Shown piece by piece: positions 49,365 to 54,581 of a DNA stretch of 54,581 nucleotides (position 1 is the first letter of the stretch; every line of letters begins with the position of its first letter). The notes below the pieces were generated by a model. That model had not been told where the DNA came from. It did no database searches and was given only the letters and a program-made list of their open reading frames with translations. A program made the translations under genes and the position numbers. The stretch is from Deltaproteobacteria bacterium (GTDB lineage Bacteria > Desulfobacterota > Binatia > UBA9968), in contig WHTF01000012.1 in assembly GCA_009379725.1 (NCBI GenBank), positions 1 through 54,581 of the forward strand. The letters are read 5' to 3'.

Positions 49365-49754
49365 CTCCTGGACAGCGAGAGTTGAATCCACCCCGGTTTT
49401 CTATCAGTCATCGCCCGCAGTAAAATAATGAGATCGGTTCGAACCGTGGTTTCGCAGGACGGTTGCGTGTAGAGAATTAAATTTGCGGCTTGATGGTAAT
49501 TCATGGGCTACAGTTGTGAATTTTCCGAATACCATAATCATCGGTAAGGTGGTATTTCTTTTCACGAAGTCAGCGAAAGAGATATCAGAGGGAAAAATGA
49601 GTGTTCCACGAAAAGGGAGTCGACAGATCCCTGCTGGCTAGGGTCGCTGTCGCCTGCGCGGCATCACGTGTCTGCAGAAAGATTTGCCTGCTGCAGGACA
49701 CTTCTGGGGACAAGGCGGTTGGACAATATGGGTCCGGCTCGTTAAGAAAGAAAC
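49365..49754. other. 390-bp gap upstream of the SIR2/STAND operon
   Basis: No gene is recognised. A near-perfect hairpin, TGTCTGCAG...CTGCAGGACA, lies around 49670-49702. The gap separates the lipase gene from the SIR2 gene and must contain the latter's promoter, which I could not define. AAGAAAG just before 49755 is a weak ribosome site. Confidence 0.4.
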
Positions 49755-50705
49755 ATGCCGCTCATTTCAGGTGAGGCGCATTACGCGCTTGTGACGAAGG
49801 CAATTGCAGCCGGCCGGGTCGTGCCGTTTCTAGGCGCCGGGGCCAGTTTGTGCGGACGTCCGCCGCGCACTGTCTTCGAGCCCGGCAAATATCTGCCAAG
49901 TGGCGCCGAGCTGACTGAGTACCTCTCGGACAGTTATCCGGCCGGAGAGCCCCGAGATCTGCTGCGGGTGGCGCAGTTCGTTTACGTCATGGAAGGTTCA
50001 GGACCGCTCTACGAGCGTTTGCACACCGTCTTCGACGCCGACTATCCGGTAACTGCGTTGCATGGTTTGCTTGCTTCAATCCCGGCAATGCTTCAGAGCA
50101 AACACTACCCGAACCCGCATTTACTGGTGATGACCACGAACTATGACGATCTCCTGGAGCGGGCCTTCGCGGCGGTGGGCGAGCCCTGCGACGTCGTCTG
50201 GTACGTTGCCGATGGCGACAGTCGAGGCAAGTTCCGCCACCGAACACCCGACGGCGAGATACGGGTCATCGACAAGCCCAACGAATACAGCGCGCTGTCG
50301 CTGAAAGAGCGCAGCGTGATCCTGAAAATCCATGGCGCCGTCAACCGGGTGAACTCTGAAGAGGATAGCTACGTTATCGCCGAAGATCACTACATCGACT
50401 ATTTGACCCGCACCGACATTGCCGGGCTTATTCCGGTCACGCTTGCGGCCAAAGTGAAGAAGAGTCATTTCCTGTTTATGGGCTACAGCCTAGCGGATTG
50501 GAACATGCGCGTCATTCTGCAGCGCATTTGGGGCGGCCAACAGCTGACTTACAAGTCGTGGGCGATTCAAAATGACCCGCGTGAGCTGGATATCGAATTC
50601 TGGAGGAAGCGCGGCGTCGACATTCTGGACGTGGAACTGAACAGCTATGTTGCTGCTCTGCAGGCGCGGCTCGCGGCGCTGCCGATTTCTGAGGATGGCT
50701 CATGA
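49755..50705 (+). CDS. SIR2-domain (SIR2_2-type) protein, likely NAD+-consuming effector
   Basis: A 316-residue protein made almost wholly of a SIR2-like Rossmann domain of the divergent SIR2_2 class. NAD-binding elements are VVPFLGAGASL (residues 22-32), TTNYDD(L)LERAF, a KIHG motif with the likely catalytic histidine, and LFMGYSLADWNMRVIL. This class is common in antiphage systems, where it depletes NAD+. The zinc-finger cysteines of deacetylase sirtuins are absent. Its stop overlaps the start of a STAND NTPase gene (ATGA, 50702-50705), so the two are made together. I infer an effector-plus-sensor pair. Confidence 0.88.
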   Translation: MPLISGEAHYALVTKAIAAGRVVPFLGAGASLCGRPPRTVFEPGKYLPSGAELTEYLSDSYPAGEPRDLLRVAQFVYVMEGSGPLYERLHTVFDADYPVTALHGLLASIPAMLQSKHYPNPHLLVMTTNYDDLLERAFAAVGEPCDVVWYVADGDSRGKFRHRTPDGEIRVIDKPNEYSALSLKERSVILKIHGAVNRVNSEEDSYVIAEDHYIDYLTRTDIAGLIPVTLAAKVKKSHFLFMGYSLADWNMRVILQRIWGGQQLTYKSWAIQNDPRELDIEFWRKRGVDILDVELNSYVAALQARLAALPISEDGS

Positions 50706-52735
50706 TCCCGGCGAAGCGCCGGTGCCCATACGTCGGGCTGGTGCCGTATTCAGAAGCCGATTGGCCGTTCTTCTTCGGCCGTGAGACCGAAACCGAGCTG
50801 ATCATCGCCAATCTCGTGGCATCGCGTCTGACACTGCTGTTCGGCGCCAGCGGCGTCGGCAAGAGTTCGGTCCTGCGGGCCGGCGTCGCGCATCGCCTGA
50901 CAGATCAGGCGCGCAAGAATCGCGCTTCATCTGGCACTCCCGAAGCCGCCGTCGTGGTGTTCAGTGCTTGGCGTGATGACCCGCTTGCCGCCTTGACGCG
51001 GTCTATCCGCGAATCTGTCGCCCACGCCGTCGGTTACGATTCTGGAGATTCTGGAGCCCCGCGCCGGTTGGCCGACCTGCTCCAGGACTGGGTCGAGCTG
51101 GTTGGCGGCGAGATCCTGGTCGTGCTCGACCAATTTGAAGAGTACCTGATGTACCACGGCCGGGAGGACGGAGAGGGCAAGTTCGCCGTTGAATTTCCGC
51201 GCCTGGTCAATTCTCCGGGATTGCGAGTGAACTTCCTAGTGGCGATCCGGGAAGATTCGGTCGCGCGTCTCGATCGCTTCAAAGGCCGCATCCCTAACCT
51301 TTTCGATAACTACTTACGCTTGCAGCATTTGAGCGTGCCGGCGGGCGAGGAAGCTATCCGAAGGCCGCTTGCGGCGTTCAACAAAAGTAATCTTGCAGAG
51401 CCCGTCGAAATCGACAACGAGCTGGTGCAGGAGGTGCTGCGCCAGACGCGCACGGATTACGGCCGCGCGGATCAGGGGGCGCAAACAAAGGAGGTCTCCG
51501 GCGGCGCCGAAGCGACGCTCGCGCAGATCGAAACGCCGTATCTGCAGATGGTGATGACGCGTTTATGGGAACAGGAGGAGAAGGCGGGTTCGCATATCCT
51601 GCGGCTGGCCACGTTTGTCGAAGACCCACCTACGGGTCTCGGCGGAGCGGACCGTATCGTCCGCAGTCATCTTGATGGCGAGATGGAAAGCCTCGATCCC
51701 TCGGAGCGCGATGTGGCGGCGCAGGCATTCCGATTTCTGGTCACGCGCACTGGCAGCAAAATCGCGCTGGCGGTGGACGATCTCGCCGGTTATACGTCTC
51801 TGCCCTCCGAAAAACTGGCGCCGGTGCTCGACAAGCTGACGGCCGGCGGACGGCGGATACTCCGGCCGGTTCCAGTGCCGCAGCGGCCGGATATTATCCG
51901 GTACGAAATATTTCACGACGTCCTTGGCCCGGCAATTACAGATTGGCGGCGCCGCAGCGAGGCGGTCAAACAACAGGAGGCGATCCGGCGCGAGCAGGAA
52001 GAGCGCAGCCGGAAAGAGCTGGAGGATGCCGAGGCGAGGCGCCAGCGCGATCGGTCGCGGTATCAGAAGCTCGGTCTGATATTTCTGTCGACCGCGCTTT
52101 TGATTTTGCTGTTTGTCTCTTGGTTCGCATGGCAGCAGAGGCTTGCGGCGCTGGACGAGAGCGAACGAGCGCAAAATGCCATGGCACAGGCGCAGGACGA
52201 GAGCAGAAAAGCGCGCTTCGCGCTGGCGCAAGCGCAGCAAGCCGCGCGCGAAGCGGAAGCGGCGGCCAGAGCGGCCATCGAGGCGCGCTCGGCCCAGGCA
52301 AGGCGGGTCGAACCCAGTGGCGCAGCCATGGGCAGCCGGTTGCGCGAAGCTTTTCTGAGCGGTGATACAGATAAGGCGGTGGCCACTGCGCGCGATTTGG
52401 GGCTCCTCAATGAAACGGCCCGCTTCCGTGCCCAGCGTGTCTCGCAGAATTATGGTATCGAGCAGGGACAGATTTACGAGTTCAGCATGCAACCGCTGCC
52501 TGACTCTTTTGCGGGCGGGTTGCGTAGCTTGGCCGCGGTTACCTTCAAGATGAATCATCCCACCTTCCGCAACCAGGTCCTGACCGGCGATCCCAAACGA
52601 AACTTTCGCACTAGCTATATTGGCTGGGGCTGTCTCACCCGCGTTCCCGTGCTGCTCGAGTACGCCGACCCGCGGCGTGCGCCGGAGCTCGCGGTTTTCG
52701 ACATGTGTGACAACCTCGAGACCGTGAGCCGCTAA
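50702..52735 (+). CDS. Membrane-anchored STAND NTPase (nSTAND1-like) with C-terminal YEATS-like domain
   Basis: A 677-residue protein. It opens with CPYVGLVPYSEADWPFFFGRE, the hallmark of nSTAND1 ATPases. Walker A is GASGVGKSS (48-56) and Walker B ILVVLDQFEE (139-148). A helical/winged-helix part follows to about 420, then a charged coiled coil (420-453), one membrane helix (L457-W477) and a second Ala/Gln-rich coiled coil (to about 545). The C-terminus (about 590-677) has VTFKMNHPTF and a GWGC motif, resembling prokaryotic YEATS-like sandwich domains. Many relatives carry WD40 repeats there instead. It overlaps the SIR2 gene by 4 bp and is probably the sensor/switch of the pair. Confidence 0.85.
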   Translation: MIPAKRRCPYVGLVPYSEADWPFFFGRETETELIIANLVASRLTLLFGASGVGKSSVLRAGVAHRLTDQARKNRASSGTPEAAVVVFSAWRDDPLAALTRSIRESVAHAVGYDSGDSGAPRRLADLLQDWVELVGGEILVVLDQFEEYLMYHGREDGEGKFAVEFPRLVNSPGLRVNFLVAIREDSVARLDRFKGRIPNLFDNYLRLQHLSVPAGEEAIRRPLAAFNKSNLAEPVEIDNELVQEVLRQTRTDYGRADQGAQTKEVSGGAEATLAQIETPYLQMVMTRLWEQEEKAGSHILRLATFVEDPPTGLGGADRIVRSHLDGEMESLDPSERDVAAQAFRFLVTRTGSKIALAVDDLAGYTSLPSEKLAPVLDKLTAGGRRILRPVPVPQRPDIIRYEIFHDVLGPAITDWRRRSEAVKQQEAIRREQEERSRKELEDAEARRQRDRSRYQKLGLIFLSTALLILLFVSWFAWQQRLAALDESERAQNAMAQAQDESRKARFALAQAQQAAREAEAAARAAIEARSAQARRVEPSGAAMGSRLREAFLSGDTDKAVATARDLGLLNETARFRAQRVSQNYGIEQGQIYEFSMQPLPDSFAGGLRSLAAVTFKMNHPTFRNQVLTGDPKRNFRTSYIGWGCLTRVPVLLEYADPRRAPELAVFDMCDNLETVSR

Positions 52736-52872
52736 TTTTTAAAACTCTACCATTGCCTTATATTGACGAGCTCCGGCTCGCTGTAGTATCGGCGCAGCCA
52801 GCAGCGATCGGCTGCTTTACCACGAGCCTAACTTGTAGCTACTGGGGCCGGTTCATTTCATCAGCTCCCGTC

Positions 52873-53469
52873 TCATTTTTTGTAGCCACCTAGCAGCGCT
52901 CGTCTGCCACCGTCCCAAAAACATTTCACATTGGCAAAGCCCGCTTCTTTCAGCCACGTCAGTTGGTCTTCTTGTGAAGGAGTCATGCGATCGAAATTCA
53001 GAAAGTAACCGCCGGGGTTAACCAGCGAAAAGGTCTCCGCGTAGATCGATCGAATAATGTCCGGTTCGCGAACGTTATGGATTGCTATCGAGGATACCAC
53101 GGCGTTGAAACTGCCTTTGATCTTCCGGCTCCAACCCGGTTTACTGAAATCACATAAGACGTACTTGAAACGTCCTTTGAGAGCTTCCATGCGCTTCCCG
53201 CCAAGTTTGGCCATTTCCGCCGATCCATCCTGGCAGACGGCTTTGGCATTGGGAAAATGGTTGAGCAGAAACTGCGCTAGCGCGCCATAACCCGCGCCTA
53301 AATCTAAGATATCGAGGGCAACCCCTGGATCGCTGGACAAAGTTTTTGCCATCAAATGGAAGATCTCCTCGCGATCAACTTCCCTTTCGTCTTGACGCTC
53401 TGCCCACTGGGAAACGTAGTCTTTAGAGCTCCAGTCGTGATGATCCCAAGGGTCTAGTAATTTCGGCAT
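52873..53469 (-). CDS. Class I SAM-dependent methyltransferase
   Basis: About 198 residues. SAM motif I is ILDLGAGYG (54-62), followed by a likely acidic motif II (CQDGS) and FNAVVSSIAIHNV as motif IV region. The ATG at 53469 has AGGGAGGC 6 bp upstream on the minus strand; the upstream open frame is not needed. It is convergent with the STAND gene and not obviously related to it. The substrate is unknown; the size and motifs suit small-molecule methylation. Confidence 0.85.
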   Translation of the reverse strand: MPKLLDPWDHHDWSSKDYVSQWAERQDEREVDREEIFHLMAKTLSSDPGVALDILDLGAGYGALAQFLLNHFPNAKAVCQDGSAEMAKLGGKRMEALKGRFKYVLCDFSKPGWSRKIKGSFNAVVSSIAIHNVREPDIIRSIYAETFSLVNPGGYFLNFDRMTPSQEDQLTWLKEAGFANVKCFWDGGRRALLGGYKK

Positions 53470-53595
53470 CGATAGCCTCCCTGAATGTATTTGCGCCGGC
53501 TCGTCAGCACCAACAAGTATCACCCGGCATATTGGCCTGCAATCGGCGGAGCTCAGCGCAGCCTCAGTCGCAGACTTTGGACGACGGGCGAAAAT

Positions 53596-54429
53596 CTAAT
53601 GAGTGCTAGCTACTCGGTCCAAAGGCACGATCGGCCAGGCAACCACCTCCTGGAGGCGGGCAAAGTGACTAATGGGCTTTGTATCAGGTAGCTCAATGCC
53701 GATCGGCTGCGCCATCGTGTTCACGCGCAGTTCCACTTCAGCCGGCTGGAGCGGCCACGGTGGATGATGGATCTCGCCATAGACAACCTGGCCGGGTGTC
53801 ACCGCCGCATAGAGGCAATATCTTTCGGTGAGCCAGTGATCGAGCGTGCCCGGAGCGGCGTGATAGACTCCTCCCGTCGGTCTGTAGGACGCTCTGAACT
53901 CTGCGGCCGCGGCTTTCTTATGGACGCGCATGCTCTGGTAGTGGACGGCATCGCCTTCCAGCTGCACTGTCATTCGGGCATCGTAGTAGGGCAGTCCCAG
54001 CCAGCGCGCGACTCTAACCGCAATCCAGCTTGCTGCGTCCAGGCTGAAAAACCAGACGCCGCTCCTGCCCGGCGTCTTCACGTAGGTTCGGATGTTTAGC
54101 TCTGGAAAAGAAAAGGGCATGGGGACATAACGCGGCCGAACGCCACTCATATGGAATGGGACGATGCCGATCCAGCACCAGCCATCGAACGTGTCGAGCT
54201 CGATCTCTCTTGGAATCAACGGCCGGAGTAACTCCGGGCGAACCGCCCAATGGAGGAAAAGAAGATCGTGCCAGCGCATGAACATGATCCAGCGTGTTTG
54301 TGGCAGCGGCCAAGGGCGATGGGATATCTGGTCCGTCACAGGCGGAACATGCAAACTACAAGCGGCGCCCAATGTGGCTGTGGTAACCATCATGGCGCTC
54401 AATTCGAGAAACTCCCGTCTGTTCCGCAT
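53596..54429 (-). CDS. DUF2071 (YqjF-like) protein with Tat/lipoprotein-like signal
   Basis: About 277 residues. From residue 37 it matches the DUF2071 family: RPWPLPQTRWIMFMRWHDLL, LDTFDGWCWIGIVPFHMSGV, PELNIRTYVKTPG and FFSLDAAS. Unusually for this normally cytoplasmic family, the N-terminus reads MRNRREFLEL followed by a hydrophobic stretch and GAAC (C24), a twin-arginine signal with a possible lipobox. The ATG at 54429 has GAAGG 5 bp upstream; a GTG at 54441 adds four residues. The function of the family is unknown. The remaining 150 bp to the window edge hold no gene I can identify. Confidence 0.82.
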   Translation of the reverse strand: MRNRREFLELSAMMVTTATLGAACSLHVPPVTDQISHRPWPLPQTRWIMFMRWHDLLFLHWAVRPELLRPLIPREIELDTFDGWCWIGIVPFHMSGVRPRYVPMPFSFPELNIRTYVKTPGRSGVWFFSLDAASWIAVRVARWLGLPYYDARMTVQLEGDAVHYQSMRVHKKAAAAEFRASYRPTGGVYHAAPGTLDHWLTERYCLYAAVTPGQVVYGEIHHPPWPLQPAEVELRVNTMAQPIGIELPDTKPISHFARLQEVVAWPIVPLDRVASTH

Positions 54430-54581
54430 TTGTGCCTTCACGGATCGGCTCGGTTCAGATGAGCCACCGCGCTGCCCGGAAGATTATCAAAGCAGTAATT
54501 CTCTACAATTAAAGTACGCGGTGAGGAGTCTGATTTTCGAGATGGGCGAAAGTCTCGCCAGGCCGATTTGCCCAACGGGGT

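Noticed and set aside
51563-52558. 331-codon minus-strand open frame
   Set aside because: It is antisense to the STAND NTPase gene, whose motifs are clear; the antisense product is Arg/Leu-rich without domains.
1-54581. tRNA, rRNA, integrase or phage structural genes
   Set aside because: I looked for anticodon-arm patterns, rRNA signatures and recombinase motifs and saw none that I could support.

Overview
The window looks like chromosomal DNA from an uncultured, fairly GC-rich Gram-negative bacterium. A Pal-type OmpA lipoprotein, other lipoprotein signals and a type II/IV-type secretion ATPase point to an outer membrane. The mix of NMT1/THI5-like and Bug-type binding proteins with UbiD decarboxylases, Rieske oxygenases, RraA proteins and two-subunit thiamine-diphosphate (TPP) decarboxylases resembles soil metagenome lineages such as Binatota, Tectomicrobia or former 'Deltaproteobacteria'. 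That placement is an impression from gene content; no rRNA, tRNA or universal marker gene is present to confirm it.

Region 1 (1-36.8 kb) is an all-plus-strand catabolic and uptake island of about 34 genes in short, often overlapping operons. It holds three UbiD-family decarboxylases, three Rieske oxygenases, two extended SDRs, a DapA-like aldolase, four alpha and three beta subunits of TPP-dependent decarboxylases, a heme-oxygenase-like (TenA/PqqC-fold) metal enzyme, an orphan molybdopterin hydroxylase large subunit, a LigB-type dioxygenase, two RraA-type aldolases, a class II aldolase, a GT9-like protein and a cupin. Nine periplasmic-binding-protein-like genes are interleaved with these enzymes. 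Only one ABC ATPase and one fused permease (31.1-34.0 kb) are present, and two of the nine binding proteins lack a signal peptide. The recurring pattern is binding protein plus carbon-carbon-bond-cleaving enzyme: SBP-SDR-UbiD, SBP-UbiD, SBP-TPP decarboxylase. The enzyme set suggests oxidation, ring opening and decarboxylation of aromatic or other carboxylated organic acids, but no substrate can be read from the sequence.

Region 2 (36.8-49.4 kb) is mixed-strand and more ordinary. It contains a DUF456 membrane protein, a MetE C-domain-like methyltransferase, a decayed Asp/Glu-racemase or maleate-isomerase-like pseudogene, a Pal-like lipoprotein with a good promoter and a textbook terminator, a HEAT-repeat-like protein, a CmcJ/NvfI-type oxygenase, a tail-anchored AAA ATPase, an amidohydrolase, a small repeat lipoprotein, a GspE/PilB-type ATPase with tandem MshEN motifs and a GDSL lipase.

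Region 3 (49.7-52.7 kb) is a two-gene unit: a SIR2-domain protein overlapping by ATGA with a membrane-anchored STAND NTPase that ends in a small beta-rich, probably YEATS-like domain. This is the best candidate for an undescribed conflict or defence system. Two minus-strand genes follow, a methyltransferase and a DUF2071 protein carrying a Tat-like signal.

The intergenic DNA is rich in small repeats. They include two copies of a 105-129 bp element with terminal inverted repeats, GTTCAA-rich arrays and several REP-like palindromes.
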